This document shows, piece after piece, positions 1-12,871 of a stretch of DNA of 64,000 nucleotides. How positions within the stretch are numbered: the stretch's first letter is position 1; the number at the start of each line of letters is the position of its first letter. This DNA comes from Cristatella mucedo (taxonomy: Eukaryota > Bryozoa > Phylactolaemata > Cristatellidae): positions 7,029,001-7,093,000 of the forward strand of contig WPIO01000004.1 in assembly GCA_009760855.2 (NCBI GenBank), given 5' to 3'. The notes under the pieces were generated by a model. That model searched no databases. It saw only the letters and a list, made by a program, of their open reading frames with translations, and was not told where the DNA came from. The position numbers and the translations under genes were made by a program.

Positions 1-2690
1 CAGACCAAGAAAAACCCGTGGTCTGGAAGTGACCCATGGTGTCAAATCTGTCCGTGACCAGGCAGTGGCTAACCCTGCTCTTTGCAGGCTGGGCAGTCCA
101 AGCGCGGCCTTCCGAGAGCCTGGCGAACTCCAACAGCTTGATAATCACCACCCACGGCACGAACGAGTGTTAGATGCCGTCAGGGTCGGTAGACGCCGCC
201 AGCAATTCAGGGCCGGCCAGAATAAGGTGAAGGGAGAGCCGTTTGAGGCACTTACAATCGTCGGGCCAGAGCGAGATCGAGACGACCATGTTGCCAGGCC
301 CGAAGCGTGCTAGGCTCAGGCACCATGCACGAACGCTCACCGTTGGACGAAGGCTTATCATCAAAGCTGGCGACGGCTCGGTCGAGGTTGTGGCGGGTGA
401 CTTGGCGGATGCAGATTCTGGTGAGTATGATGTGCGACAAGCCAGCACTACACGTAAAATGGAAGCGTTCATCTCAAGACAGACTAAGCAAAGGCTGCCG
501 GCCGAGCTCCTTGCGAACGGAATAGGCGCCACCCCACAGTGCGGCAGACAGGAAGCGAGCCGACATAGCTTCATCAGAGTCTTTTTGGCTGGCTGATGGG
601 CAGCCTTAGACACCAGCCGCCCCAGATAAAGGTAGTCGAGCCGTGGCGGGTGGAAAGCCCTAAGGGCGTAAAGTTTTTGCAAGGGTGCGAGAAGGCTGGC
701 CTGCAGCAGGTTAACGTCCCTCGCGAGGAAATAGCAGGCTGGCTCTATTTCTGCCTTAGGGTGCCCGAGACGTAAGAGGGGTTCTGACGGAGACTCTGAC
801 TTAAGCTTTGACCAAGGCTCTGACGTAGACCTCGGACTCATTCTCTAGTAGCTCGAGGACCTCGCCTGTCGTGAATGGCGATCGACGCTGGCTCGCATCG
901 TTGATGTTGGAAGCACAGTAATTCGCAGGCTGGAACTACATGCCCAGAGCCGACGCGACCGTTCAGCTGCAGACACGTGGGCCTGCAGACCGGACGACGT
1001 GCCTGAGAACAAGGTAAGGTCGTCCGCCAGGGGGCGCAGACTAACAGGGATGCAGCCAAGCTGGAAGCTGGACTCTTGCATGATGGAAGAGAGTCTGGTG
1101 ACCGGCTCTATTGCCAGGTCCAAGAGAATCAGAGATAGAGGGCAAGACAACTGCAGTCCTAGGAAATGCCACCGGCGTCTCGTCGCTCACCAGGAGTTCC
1201 AGGAGCGAGCCGGCTTAGAGACCCCAACGGATCTGAAGAAGACCTCATCCACTACAACCTGGCGAAGCATACGGAGCAGAGAAACATTTGGGATGCTGGA
1301 GATGTTCTACAGGTCGAGGAACGCCAAGTACACCATGCATGCGCCCTGCCGATCTTTGGCCTCGTCAAGGGAACTCTCCACAAGAAAGTACTGCTCTAGG
1401 CAGCCCTCGACACCCTGAACAAAGCTGGGATGGCAGTAACCCACAGCCACTCGCAAACTTGCAGAGCCACGCTGTAAGGCAGCCCGAGAGCAGCCCGAGA
1501 GCAGCTTGTATTGCATGAGCAAGAGCTTAATGGGCTACCGGAAGCTACAGAGAATGTTGGGGTCACCCTTCGTGTGAATAAAGGTCGTGAAACCTGTTTT
1601 CCACGCGGTAGAAACGTCTCGAAGTTAAGGCAGCCGTTTAGGATGCAGACAATCAACCGGCACCTCGGGTCAATGAAACGTGGGTTCCAGGCGGTCGGCT
1701 CCTCGAGACGTGTTCCGGGCTCTTCGAAGGCAACGGCAATGTCCTACAAGAGCAGAGGTACCAACCCGGCTGGACTGCTCAGACGGGTGAGAAGGGATGG
1801 TCCGGGTGAGTAGAGCATGCCAGCTGTCATCGCCAACAGGCCGGGCTGGCTACTCGGTCTCTCTATGAGAGTGGCCATCTGCCAGGTCGCCGGCGAACTA
1901 CGTTTGTGTGGCAGTAAAATCTCGCCGACGGCACGATGGTGCAGTTGGATGCCTCAAGGGGCTGCAGACGTGAGGCTCCTCCTCGTATCGCACGTCCGGG
2001 GACCGCCGGATATTGAGCCCTCCACGTGAGACGGCGGAAAGGCTCGGGAAGAGTGCATACACTCGTGATCCTTGGTCAGGCCTTGGGCAAGCGACAGCCA
2101 CTCCTCGCTTAGGAGGAAGGTGAATACCACGCAACAGAGTCAGTTGTTCGCCCGAACGCTGCTGAACTGTAAGCGGGGCAGCTATAGTTGAACTCGAGGC
2201 GAACGTGGAATGTTTGCTGGAGCCGGCGACAGCTGTCCCCCATGGCGAGGTACAGTTACCAGTGAGACGGAGGACATCAGTGCCAGGGCCGGGTGAGGGA
2301 TCTCGGATGAAGTGGCAGGTGAAGCAATGGGAGAGGGTATCGTCGACACAGATTTTGGGATGTTGGAGGCACGTCCCTCGTCAAGCTAGACGCAGTGGAG
2401 GCGGAAGTTCTCCCACGGGCGAGTTATGGTGCCTGTGATTGAGCTTGCTGAGTACTGACTCATATAAACAGGCGAAGGGGCAGATTGGATATGGGAGAAG
2501 GAACAAGGAGTTTTTTCGGCATGCAAGGTGATAGAAGAACGAGTGTAACTGGGTGACGCTGTGGATGGATGATGCACACACAGTGGTGGCAAAGGGCCGG
2601 GACTGAGGGCATAACGTTCTGGTGAGCGCTGGGGGAGTCCCTGCGGTTGGCGAGCAGAAGCAGACATAATTTGGGCCTCTGTTACTTAAC
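1..2690 (-). mobile_element. Decayed R2/NeSL-type non-LTR retrotransposon, reverse transcriptase part
   Basis: This is a GC-rich block with no intact frame. Read on the minus strand and across frameshifts, it shows the ordered blocks of a restriction-like-endonuclease LINE. Near 1310-1430 there is a VEGCLEQYFLVESSLDEAKD-like segment followed by FLDL. Near 1010-1150 there is CPLSLILLDLA followed by LADDL, which corresponds to the catalytic F/YADD motif. Near 600-700 there is LQKLYALRAFHPPRLDY, the post-RT block. Near 75-100 there is a CPAC pair. Bases 1-100 (minus) align by eye with 40840-40930 (plus). Frameshifts and stops make it a dead copy. The clade name comes from recalled family motifs and the upstream limit is approximate. 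Confidence 0.6.
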
Positions 2691-3270
2691 CTCGCCAGCC
2701 TTGGCCGTAGCAGAAATCCTGGTCACATCCAAAGCCGTCACAGCAGCAGCAGCAGCTACCTTCTGGGCTGCTCGGATATCGTAAGCCTTGTGTTGGGGCG
2801 GCAGAAGCTAGACCGCGCTTCTCTTAGCCTCCACTACTGCCAGGGACACGACAGGGGCAGCAATCCATGAGAGGGCAGTATCAGCGGAGTGACCACCCCA
2901 TTTCGAGCGAGCAGCCTTTGAGCCTAAGCAAGACATGATAAGGGTATATCGACAACGTTTGACATATAACACACAAAATGCCAATAAAAGCATGATATAA
3001 TTGCAATATAACTGACTATCGGAACAATGTCTAACAGGGGGATGAAACCAGATTTGCATGAAGTGGTTGGCTATTTTCGGGTGAAGCTGCTGACCCGAAA
3101 TCCGAGCTGCGTAGGCCGTTAGTGTTAGCTGCCGTTGAACTTATTGTTTCGGAGTGATGAGATGCAGCTGTTCTCTGAAACGAATGTTGGCTTTGGTTTT
3201 ATGTCTCAGTACAGCAGTGGTTCGTATAGAAATGTGGTTTTATGTAATCTAACTTAATCTATGTTTCCAG

Positions 3271-3460
3271 TACAGCAATCTGACTACGAAATCCTCAATA
3301 GGAATAGCGTGCAAGCTAAACTTTCTGACTCTCAAGGAACGATGAATGGTTGCCTTATGGTCCTCGTGGACAACAAATGGTACCAAGCAGGAGCCATGAA
3401 TACCATTGAAGCATCCAAAGTTGGATTGGCTGCATGCAACTACATTTATTTAAATCGAAA
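3271..3460 (+). CDS. SRCR1 domain, first-half exon (exon A of the SRCR-Ig membrane protein)
   Basis: The exon is bounded by a tttccag acceptor and a GTGAGT donor. It enters in phase 1 and leaves in phase 2, the same pattern as the three later first-half SRCR exons. It encodes about 63 residues that follow the SRCR beta-strand layout: an SVQAKLSDSQGTMNG stretch in place of the usual VRLVGG...EGRVEV, then LVDNKWYQAGAM in place of the WGTVCDDG box, then GLAACNYIYL in place of VVCRQLG. The cysteine of the WGTVCDD box is absent (glycine at that position) and there is an extra cysteine after NG. The assignment rests on this alignment, on phase, and on the neighbouring exon at 4673, since the sequence is divergent. 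The preceding exon, perhaps with the signal peptide, was not found. Confidence 0.7.
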
Positions 3461-4085
3461 GTGAGTTGCTCAAGTGGTTTCAGAAAGCTGAGCCAAAATT
3501 TGGATTCAGCATAATTTTGTTCAAGTCAATTTTGTATTATCTGACGACAAAAAATATGAACGAGGTAAATAGGCTCAGTTGTACTGCTAGTGAAACCTTA
3601 AGTTGTCTAGTTGATTATTTTGAGTAATGGCAACAGTTTCCGAGGCACGAAAGGAAAAGCATTATTTGGTTATACCTAAGCAAAATGTAAGACACAGTCC
3701 TTAAAATTTCACTTGTTGCGTAAAAACTGCATGAGATTTAATAGTCTCTCGAAAAGAATATAGTGAAACAATTATAAAAAATTATAACAGAGGGCTGCGA
3801 CTGCTTAATCTGTTTTTGATTCAAGCCTATGGTGAGAGCTGGATATTCTTAATTTTAAGCTTGGAATTGGAACCAATTGATGCATTGACCCTTTAGGCAT
3901 TCTAAAAGTATCCACGTGCAGATTAAATATGCGGCAGATTTGAACATTATGAAATTAATTTATTAAATTTGTTAAATTTTATAAATTGACTCTAATAATA
4001 GTAGCTGAGCCTGCTGAGTTCATTTTCTAATAACCTTTTAAGCTCAAAAGATTTTCTTGCATCAAATAGGAATTTGAATAATACC

Positions 4086-4341
<256 letters not shown>

Positions 4342-4672
4342 TACTATGTCGGATGTGCGAGAGAGGAAAATTGCAGATACAAATTAACAATCGCAGGGAA
4401 ACCTGTGTTGAATAATGCAATTGGTCAGCAGCTTAGCAGTGCCATTTGATTGTTTTTTGTCGAACAAAGTCAGCTTGAATCCAAAATCTAGGTGGTCACG
4501 AAGCTAAAGTTTACCGCCACTCCTTAGTTCTCCTACAATCGCACAGCAATTTCATATTTTTGGTTTAGATATTCAGTAGTCTCCTAACATATAATGACAA
4601 GTTTCCTATGATATCCACTACATGATATGTGTGGCCTTGTTTTATTTATCAGGCTGCTGATATCTTTTGTAG

Positions 4673-4833
4673 TGTGACATCTGCTTCTGCTTACTTTACG
4701 TCAGCTGGCAGTCCCAGGACATGTTTAAACGCTCAAGTGCTGATTGGGTGTGGCCCAAACGATATTTCAATAGCAACTTGCGCTTATCAGAGACTATCCA
4801 TTGGTCTGCCACTTGGAATTCGAATCTTCTGTG
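4673..4833 (+). CDS. SRCR1 domain, second-half exon (exon B)
   Basis: The acceptor is the pyrimidine-rich tatcttttgtag. A second AG at 4651-4652 would put the reading frame out of phase with exon A, so 4673 is chosen. The donor is GTAAGA at 4834. Phase is 2 in and 1 out. It encodes about 54 residues with C-LNAQVLIGC (the LDDVRC position), ISIATC (the LxxC position) and a terminal GIRIFC (the GVIC position). The cysteine that normally follows WGxxx is missing. A plus B total 351 bases, exactly 117 codons, as expected for a phase-1 domain module. The domain is probably extracellular. Confidence 0.72.
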
Positions 4834-5284
4834 GTAAGATGATTTAAAGGATAACTTGCAAGTATCTTTGGGGAGTTTAATTAAGATTATGCAGAAGTGT
4901 CCGGAATAAGTTTAGATTCTGGAATTTACGTTTTAAATGAAGTATACGGTTTACACAAAGCCTTACTTTTACGTCTTAAATGAAGTATATGGTTTACACA
5001 CAGCTTTACTAAAATAAAAAACATTGCTCAAAAGATTTAGTTTGTACTTATTAAAATCTAATCGATGGTTTAGACCTGTAAGTGAGTATCGGCTTTCTCA
5101 TTCTCTTAATGGAATGGAATATAATGCCTGCCCGTCTGTAAGGCACAAATCGTCTACGACTGAAGTGGGCGTCAAGCAGGACCTTTTTCTGCAGCATACT
5201 CAAACCTTAAGCTCTTTTCGGTACTCATGCAGTCGCATGCACACTTCCTCTCACCAAGAACGAAAATTTGAGAAGCATAGCTGA

Positions 5285-5870
5285 GACATGAGGGCATTCA
5301 AGTAAGCGAGTTGCATTAAAGTAGCAGCTCAAGATGGCTTGAAGGGATGCGCCACAGTTTGCAGAGGGAAGAGTATATATTATGAAGTAAGAACTGTGGA
5401 AGTAAGTTCCAAATTCTATAACCTCTAGAGCCAAAGATGTCAACGGCCTGGCTATCAACACAGGAATGGACAGCTAATGTATTGCCAATAGAGGACCCAA
5501 AGACACGTGGAGGCTGAAACTGTTGCAACAGCTCAGCTAGGTGTGACACAGCTAAGCCACGGAGGGACTTTGGGTCATCATAAGAAATGTGCTCTGCATT
5601 TGCTGATCAAACAGAAGCCATCAACGCTCATTTAGCATAGGAGTTACTTGGCTGAAACTCTAGGATTTGCTGAATAGCCTGGTAGCAACATTCATCGAGA
5701 AGTGAATTGGCACAGTGGCCGTTTTCGGTACCTCAGCATAAATGTAATTTCGGTAATCTAGCCCAGATAGAAACAGGAAGCTAGTTAAATTCTTTGCTAG
5801 CTACCTACAGGGGAAGCAGTCCCCCAATCTTCTATATGGATCGCACGCTACGGCGAGCTGCAGAGGCAGC
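5285..5870 (-). mobile_element. LINE family 2 (CR1/L2-like) 3' RT fragment
   Basis: The minus strand encodes a broken C-terminal RT region, with PPRVFGSS, SQAVDIFGSRGYRIWNLLPQ and an HLELL tail, typical of the post-RT end of L2/CR1-type elements. It shares DNA with 26280-26500 and 35600-35800 (the motif aagtaagcgagttgcat and the block after it). It lies in the intron between exons B and C and has multiple stops. Confidence 0.55.
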
Positions 5871-7132
5871 CTTTATGAGCAGAAGATTAGTTTTACCATA
5901 ATCTAGTTTAAGAAAATCGGCCTAAATCCATGATCAAATGTCTGTAAGACAAGCAGTTTGGCGGTCACTGCAATTTAGTTTGGCAGTCACTGCAGCCGAT
6001 TTCAATTGTTTACACGATAAACCTGCTGAGTATGTTCAGCATATAAGTGATAGCCAATCCTATGAGCCCGTTAACTTTGCCCAGAGGTCCAGTATACATA
6101 TAGAACTGCAAAGGACCAGAAACGTACATTTTTAGAGCTTCAGTTTTTACAGGTCATGTGGATGAGACTTGACGCCACGCGAATCAGATTGCATGCGTCC
6201 GGACAAGTACGATTTGAAGAAAAGTGCCCTCTTGACTTACGTATTGATTTTCTTAAGTGTTAAATAAGAATATTTTGATAAATCTGGTCGAACGCATACG
6301 ATAGATCCAGATCCAGCCGGCGGACAAGAATTAAAATTACCGTCAGCGTTGCTTCATAGCATACGGTTGGTTTTACGGAAAAGAGCTGTTTTAGAGGAGT
6401 GGTGTCGCTTTAATTTTGACTGATATTTCTCTTACCTAAGCGTTATCTCTAACACTTGATTGAGATATTACTTAGCCTACTCAAGTGTCGATTTGTGAAA
6501 AGATTATAATGAAATTATGGGATACAAAATGATGGATTTTATACACATGAAAAATATTTTTGCTGCAGTGTTATTGCACGATGATGTTAATTTTTCCAAG
6601 CCGATTACAGATGCAATAAATACAAATTCAGGCTCCGCCAAGACAATTAGGTCTGAAATATCGGAAACTTTAAATGTTTGCAGATCATCTTCAAGAGAAA
6701 GGAAGTAACTTCATTTTAAACGAAATACCGATCTAATTAATTTATTGGCTACCTCTGACCCACTTGAAAATCTTTGCATAAAAATCGTGGAGTGGATAGG
6801 AAAATATTTTTGCAAAAGAAGTGATAAACAATAATCTCGATTGCTTTGAATGTAAGACAGACAAGAACCATGGCCCTGAATGCATGGTTACCTCTCAAGT
6901 TAAAACTAATGCTAATTGCAACTGCATGAATGTGAAGTAATTTGAACCTAAGACCAGAAACAATGTCCCTAACTAAAAAGTTAGCTCTTAAATTAAAACT
7001 ATCGCAAATTGCAACAGCAACAATGTGAAGTACTGCGAGTAAGCCTATATAGCCAAACTATCAGGTCTTCTAGCCTGTAGACTGTATTGCACTTTCAGTT
7101 AGCAACTTATAATGTACTTAACTTTATTGCAG
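5871..7132. other. Intron sequence, nothing recognised
   Basis: AT-rich sequence between the family-2 fragment and exon C. It contains only short stop-rich frames and no repeat that I can match elsewhere in the window. Confidence 0.5.
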
Positions 7133-7286
7133 GTGTCGAAAATTCATTTAAACTAGAGCTTACGACTGGATTCACGAAATCAGATGGTCGCATTGAGGTA
7201 ATTCACGGCCAAGTAAGAGGTTTCGTTGATCTAAATGGATGGAACAACATCGCTGCATTCGTCGCGTGCCGAGAACTGGGCTTGCA
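7133..7286 (+). CDS. SRCR2 domain, first-half exon (exon C)
   Basis: The acceptor is ctttattgcag and the donor is GTGAGT at 7287. Phase is 1 in and 2 out. It encodes about 51 residues: FKLELTTGFTKSDGRIEVIH matches the start of an SRCR domain (GRIEV equals the EGRVEV strand), GQVRGFVDLNGW replaces NGxWGTVCDDGW, and AAFVACRELGL matches AxVVCRxLG. The box cysteine is replaced (FVDLNGW), while the VVC cysteine is kept. The final codon is split and completed by the exon at 7466, giving ELGLH. Confidence 0.85.
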
Positions 7287-7465
7287 GTGAGTGCTGAGAT
7301 GACTGAGATGATGACTCAGCCGACCACTCGCTGTCCGATGCAAACGCAGCGAGCGACTCGAGTGCTTGGCTTGTTTCCCGCCTGATGGTACTGTGAGTGA
7401 CAATTTCCAATCATTTTCAACATGTTCGAAGCGTGACTAGCTTTTTTTTTGTGTCTCACCTGCAG

Positions 7466-7632
7466 CAGTACGAGTGCTCGCGCCATAAGGAAGCTGACGG
7501 ATCGCACAGTGGAAGCATGGATGCTTACAGAGGTGAACTGTGATGGCGAGGAGTCCTCTTTACTTGCATGCCAGCACCAATGGCTACTAGTCGAACTCTT
7601 TGCCGGTGCCTATGTCGGAGGTGTGGTCTGTG
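7466..7632 (+). CDS. SRCR2 domain, second-half exon (exon D)
   Basis: The acceptor is tctcacctgcag after a T-rich tract. A second CAG three bases downstream (start 7469) is an in-frame NAGNAG-type alternative that would drop one residue. The donor is GTAAGG at 7633. Phase is 2 in and 1 out. It encodes about 55 residues: AWMLTEVNCDGEESSLLAC is a textbook SRCR segment (LDDVxCxGxExSLxxC), followed by HQWLLVELFAGAYVGGVVC, the terminal GVxC. The cysteine normally found between W and the end is missing. C plus D total 321 bases, exactly 107 codons. Confidence 0.9.
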
Positions 7633-9119
7633 GTAAGGTCTCTCCTATCAAGAAATACAAGTCGTCCCCAAGTTGCCTCGCTTAGCATGAACAATTGCGG
7701 AACCTTTATGGCACACCAGAATTGGTTTGGAATAGTGGAGAAATTGCATAATGCCTGTGCTTAGATATATTGTACAGCGACTCCGATGAGGGAAACCAAC
7801 AGGCTTGCTATGGTTACCGTCGCTGAGTGAACTCCTGGGTATTCCAGGGAAACTGTGGTCGTCATAAAAACTTAATATTGAAGTCCCCTAGCCGTCAATT
7901 TACTAATACGCAGGCAATTTTTCGATACCGTGTCTTTAATTGCCTGTCAGACTTCTATTCAATTATGGTTCAATGAAAATACTTGGAAACATCTAATTTA
8001 ACTACAAGTAGGGTCAAAATAAAAGAACTCTGAGAAAGCTGCTTACTTAATGAGCTCCATTTTTTACAAGTACAAGTCAAGTGCCTTTTTTCAATTTAAA
8101 AAAAATAAACCTGAGACATATAGACTGCAAGTCAGTGTCGGTCACTCCATAAAGTGAAAGTGGTGATTCAGACTTCGAAAATGTGGCAGAAGACTATGAA
8201 AATGTTAATAGTAATACTTATGACGAATATCTCGCTAACTGATGATTAAAGCAAACTTATATTGGTACAAACTGAGCAACATATTAATTATTAGTATTTT
8301 GCAACAGAAAATTTAGAAAAAAATGTTGTCCATGAATTTAGGGTGCGACTAACATTTGAGTGCTACTATATGCTGCAATATGTTGTTCTCTGACGTTTCA
8401 AACAACCAACCGAATTCATAGTTAAAGTGCAGCTAAAATTTAGCAACAAGTAAGGCAAGTTAGAAAATACTTCTAAAAGAAAAATCCTGCTACCTTATTA
8501 ATTTCATTTGTTCACAGATTTCCTACGAATAATACGTCTCATGAGCTTAAAATAACTAGATCACTTACCGATTTCCATGTATTTGGCACAATGGCTAATG
8601 AAATTTTATGTAGGGCTTGTTGCATTCTAATAAGCAAGCAAAACAGCAGTATCCTCTTTCCCTGTGGTAAAGTGACATGTGATTTATCTACTGCTACCAT
8701 TGATATGATTTATCTTACTAGATGGGCGCATTCTACAGTGCCCAGGTCCTTAGGTTGTGGTACGACAAGTCTTAGTCTAATCGCAATATTGAAATCCACA
8801 TACGAATTAAAAGAGGCTAAACATTCTATTTAAGAATTACAAATCGTAACTTTATCTCTGCCGTTATATCTGTTGTTGCCTCTGCAGCCAATCGGATATC
8901 CTAATCCAAAATTGCATTGCATACGATAGTTTCATGAGCTTCTATATAAATTCTGCCCATGTCCAGCTATGCACCAATTCTAAATTCGGACTCTCTTAGG
9001 TGAGAAATCGCTACCAAGCTAGTAGAGGCTTTTCTGACCCCAAGTCTTGACTTCTACAGCATGCCACCCGAACGAATCTTTGCCTGCACCAGAAGTCGTT
9101 TGATGGTAGGGCAAAATTA
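7633..9119. other. Intron sequence, nothing recognised
   Basis: AT-rich sequence after exon D. An 80-codon open stretch at 8591-8833 has no recognisable domain and no phase-matched splice sites around it, so I do not call it coding. Confidence 0.45.
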
Positions 9120-10058
9120 TTCTTCATGGCTTGATCGTTTGGGTGACTCGGAAATTGGAAAGGCTGACACTCACTAGTGGCTCTGCCAGCCTATCTCCTG
9201 CTGAATCAGCTCGAAATCTAGGTGCCATGTTCCAAAGTGACCTCTCGATAGACGACTGCATCAGCTCCACAGTCAAGTCTGCCTACTTTCAGTTACATAA
9301 CGTTGCTAAAATTTGGGCTTGTTTCGATAAGGATACCACGTGTAAGTTTGTCCCTGAATTTATGTCATCCCATCTTGATTTCAGTAACTCACTGCTTGCT
9401 GACCTACCGGCACGTGCAATCGGGCGGTAACAGCTAGTGCAAAAATCCTCAGCTAGGCGTGTCTATCGTGAGCGCAGCAGCTGCCACATCGCACCACTTC
9501 TCGCCGACCTGCACTGGCTCCCAGTCAAGCAACGGATCGACTTCAAGATTTTGTCGCTCACTTTTAGGTCACTTTATTCTATGGCTCCAGCCTATCTCTC
9601 GGATCTACTCCCCCACCAGGCCAAGCATCATACCACCCAATTTTTGGAATCCAAAAGTCTACCAATACCTCGTACAAACCTCAAATCCTTTGGAGAGCAT
9701 GCATCTAGTTCGTATGCTCCCAAAGCCTGGAATTCTCTCCCGACTTGCGTCAAAACATCACCTGACTTTACCACATTTAAAAAGAACTTAAAAACACACC
9801 TGTTTAGGACAGCATTAAGTGGGTCCTTGTGATTCGTCCATAATGTACTTATGTGTGCTGACACTGTGCCTGCTGCCGCTAACCACATTTGCATGCAGAC
9901 CCTGTGTATGTCACGCCTAATAATGTTATTCATGTTGTTTATCAAGCATAATATTACTCACCATTCAATCGCGTTTTCCTTTGCAGCAAATGTAAAGTGC
10001 CTAGAAAGAGATCGAGTTCTCTGATTGTGCTTTATCAAGGGCATTATTATTATTAAGT
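9120..10058 (+). mobile_element. LINE family 1 (CR1/L2-like) 3' copy
   Basis: The plus strand encodes RT C-terminal blocks (KLERLTLTSGSASLSP, ESARNLGAMFQSDLSIDD, YFQLHNVAKIWACFDK, HIAPLLADLHWLPVKQRIDF, AWNSLPTCVKTSPD) with one stop/frameshift near 9430. The same blocks occur in better condition at 11750-12500. The 3' end has the conserved untranslated tail (cctagaaagagat...gagttctctga) and finishes in (ATT)n near 10056. It is 5'-truncated. Confidence 0.88.
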
Positions 10059-10344
10059 ATACTATTATAATCCTTTGCACCTGCTTCATTACACGGCTTA
10101 TTATTGGCATGCACTGACTTTCCATCAGCGGGTTTTTTTGGCTTTGAAGTTCTATCTTTTGCTTTCTGGTTTCGCATTTTTTTGCTTTTGTCAACCAATC
10201 TGAAATGCTTCATAATCGGGCTTCCCACTACATCAGCTCAGCTTGCTCAGGCTGCTTGGCACGAAGCTCTAACCTTTCTTAATTCCTTGAAGATCTACTT
10301 TGAAATCTTCTACTTTAAGAGACTAGAAACCATTACCCTGATTG

Positions 10345-10465
10345 CTTATTGAGCATGCTACTTCTAACCATTCGATTCGTGCTTCCTTTGAAGCAGTTGT
10401 AACGCGCCTAGAAAGAGATTGAGTTATCTGAGGGCGCTTTATCAGTGTATTATTATTACTACCCT
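10345..10465 (+). mobile_element. LINE family 1 isolated 3' terminal fragment
   Basis: Only the last 120 bases of the LINE are present: gagcatgctac, ccattcgattcgtgcttcc, gcgcctagaaagagattgag, then gggcgctttatc followed by ATT repeats. It is an extreme 5' truncation about 300 bases after the previous copy ends. Confidence 0.8.
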
Positions 10466-11164
10466 CTGGTAAAAGGGCAACGGTAAGAAATTTGTATATG
10501 GCAGCACAAATTCTATTAATATCTTTCTAACACTGTATATATGTTGCGAAGTAAGGTTTACTATAAATTAACGATAACATGTACAGTCTCAGTACACTTA
10601 ACGCCACAGATGACCATTGAGGAAGACCAAACAAAGCACTGTTGAATTAGCTATTTTTTAGATTTCATTTTAAACTTCTTCAGTCAGGGGATGTCGAGAA
10701 GTCAGTCAATAGTGATTTCAGGCATTATTAATTTGAAGACTAACAGCGTACCAACTAGAGTAGGAAGTAAAGGTAGTACGTTGCGTTGCTTCTCCTGATG
10801 TGGAAGTAGATGGATAATTATAATGGAAATAGAGAATACAGTGAACCAATTGTGAGCAATACTACCTTGAAGTCGAAACGATGTTTGATTGAGAGCCAAT
10901 GCAGGTTTTTGAGAAGTTTGTGGTGTGGCATTAGTGGTGTTTATCTGAAAAAGCCTGCAGCAGAGCTTTGAACCAACCATAAGTATCTCGTGCACAGGCA
11001 GGAAGACCTGATAGCATCGAGTTGAAGTAATTGTAACCGGATGTCACAAAAGCGCAAAATAACATAAATGTGTTATTCCTATGAAAGTAAGTTAATTTGG
11101 GCAACGTTCTATAGCTAAAAGTTAGCAGACTGCACAGTGAAGCTGAGGTAGTCATCTAGTAAAA

Positions 11165-12740
11165 TCTAGCCTTCTACCATTCCTATCAAAGACACTGGAA
11201 CGGGTCGTGGCAGACCAGCTGAACTCGTATATCGAAACCTCACACCTTGCTAGTAAGTTCCAGTCTGGCTTTAGAGCTAATCACTCCACAGAGTCAGCAT
11301 TGCTTCGGGTATACAACGACCTACTTAGGAATGCAGACATGGGTAGAGTGTCTCTTCTTGTTTTGCTCGATCTTTCGGCAGCTTTTGATACCATCGATCA
11401 CAAAGTACTTCTAGAGCGCCTCTCATCTCGCCTGGGCATCACTGGCACTGCTCTGCAGTGGTTCAGGTCCTATCTCAGTGGGAGACTCCAGAGTGTTGAC
11501 GTGAATGGACAAAGATCATCTGAAGTACCTCTAAAATATAGAGTACCTCAGGGCCCTGTGCTAGGTCCGGTCCTTTTCACCGTTTATACTCTCCCTCTCG
11601 CTGATGTGATTGCCAAGCACAATCTAGGCTTTCACTTCTATGCGGATGACACTCAGTTGTACCTTTGCTTTGATCCCTCCCAGCCTTCGAGCATCTCAAA
11701 TCTCTCAACTCACTTGCTGCATGCATTGATGACATCCGATCATGGATGGCAGCAAATTTTCTAAAACTAAACGATGATAAAACTAACTTACTAGTTATGG
11801 GCAAACCTAGTGTTATTCAGAAATTGGAAAGGCTGACTTTCAAAATTGGCTCTGCCAGCATATCTCCAGTTGCATCAGCTCGAAATCTAGGTGTCATATT
11901 CCAAAGCGACCTCTCGTTAGACGACCACATCAGCTCCACAGTCAAATCAGCCTATTTTCAGCTTCATAACATTGCTAAAATTAGGGCTTGTTTAGATAAG
12001 GATACCACGTCCAAGTTGGTCCATGCATTCGTGACATCTCGTCTCGACTTCTGCAACTCACTGCTTACTGGCCTACCAGCATGTGCGATCAGGCGATTGC
12101 AGCTGGTGCAAAACTCTGCATCTAGGCTTGTCTGTCGTGAGCGTCGCAGTTGCCACATTACTCCACTTCTCGCCGACCTGCACTGGTTACCAGTCAAGCA
12201 ACGGATTGACTTCAAGGTTTTGTCGCTCACTTTTAGGTCTCTTCATTCTATGGCTCCAGCCTATCTTTCAGATATACTACCCCATCAGGCAAAGCATCGT
12301 ACCACTCGCTTTTCGGAATCCAACAGTCTAGAAATACCTCGTACAAACCTTAAATCCTTTGGAGACCGTGCATTTAGCTCGTATGCTCCCACAGCCTGGA
12401 ACTCCCTCCCGACCTGCATCAGAACATCCCCTGACCTGACCACATTTAAAAGAAACTTAAAAACATACCTATTTAGGACAGCATTTAGTGGGTCCTTGTG
12501 ATTCGTCCTCGATGTGCTTATGCGTGCTGACACTGTTCATGCTGCCACTAACCACATTTGCATGCTGACCCAGTGCATGTAACCCCTAACCATGTTATTC
12601 ATTTTATTTGTTTTTCAAGCATCATTTTACTTACTATTCTGTTGCGTATCACTTTGCAGCAAATGTAAAGCGCCTAGAAAGAGATTAAGTTCTCTGAGGG
12701 CGCTTTATCAAGTGCAATATTATTATTATTATTATTATTA
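11165..12740 (+). mobile_element. LINE family 1, best-preserved reverse transcriptase copy
   Basis: This 5'-truncated CR1/L2-group retrotransposon enters within the RT. Bases 11204-11764 encode FQSGFRANHSTESALLRV, LLVLLDLSAAFDTIDHKVLL, VPQGPVLGPVLF and the catalytic FYADDTQLY motif. A single frameshift near 11700-11745 moves the frame, and 11746-12501 continue (AANFLKLNDDKTNLLVMG to FSGSL) to a stop. The endonuclease domain is missing. The 3' untranslated region ends in the family tail and (ATT)n at 12716-12740. It lies inside the intron between exons D and E, in the same orientation as the gene. Confidence 0.93.
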
Positions 12741-12871
12741 AAACGTACTGTGGAACCTGACACCCGATCAATTGTAGAAACAATTGCAATATCAAGTGGG
12801 TCGGTGACATTTAAAGAGAAGGTAGAAATACTCCTCTTGTTTACAGCGTTGTATTCGCCGTCCTCAGTAAG

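Noticed and set aside
170-841. 223-codon minus-strand frame as a host gene
   Set aside because: It reads as the post-RT block of an R2/NeSL-like element, with the RT motifs continuing in other frames upstream.
4653-4672. Earlier acceptor (cag at 4650-4652) for the second SRCR1 exon
   Set aside because: It would shift exon B out of phase with exon A (phase 2 needed), and the other three SRCR modules all use a phase-2 internal intron; the acceptor at 4671-4672 fits.
6517-6708. 63-codon open frame as an extra exon between SRCR1 and SRCR2
   Set aside because: No domain similarity, and exons B (phase 1 out) and C (phase 1 in) already join correctly.
8591-8833. 80-codon open frame as an additional receptor exon
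   Set aside because: Has four cysteines but no SRCR or Ig motif order and no phase-1 splice sites.
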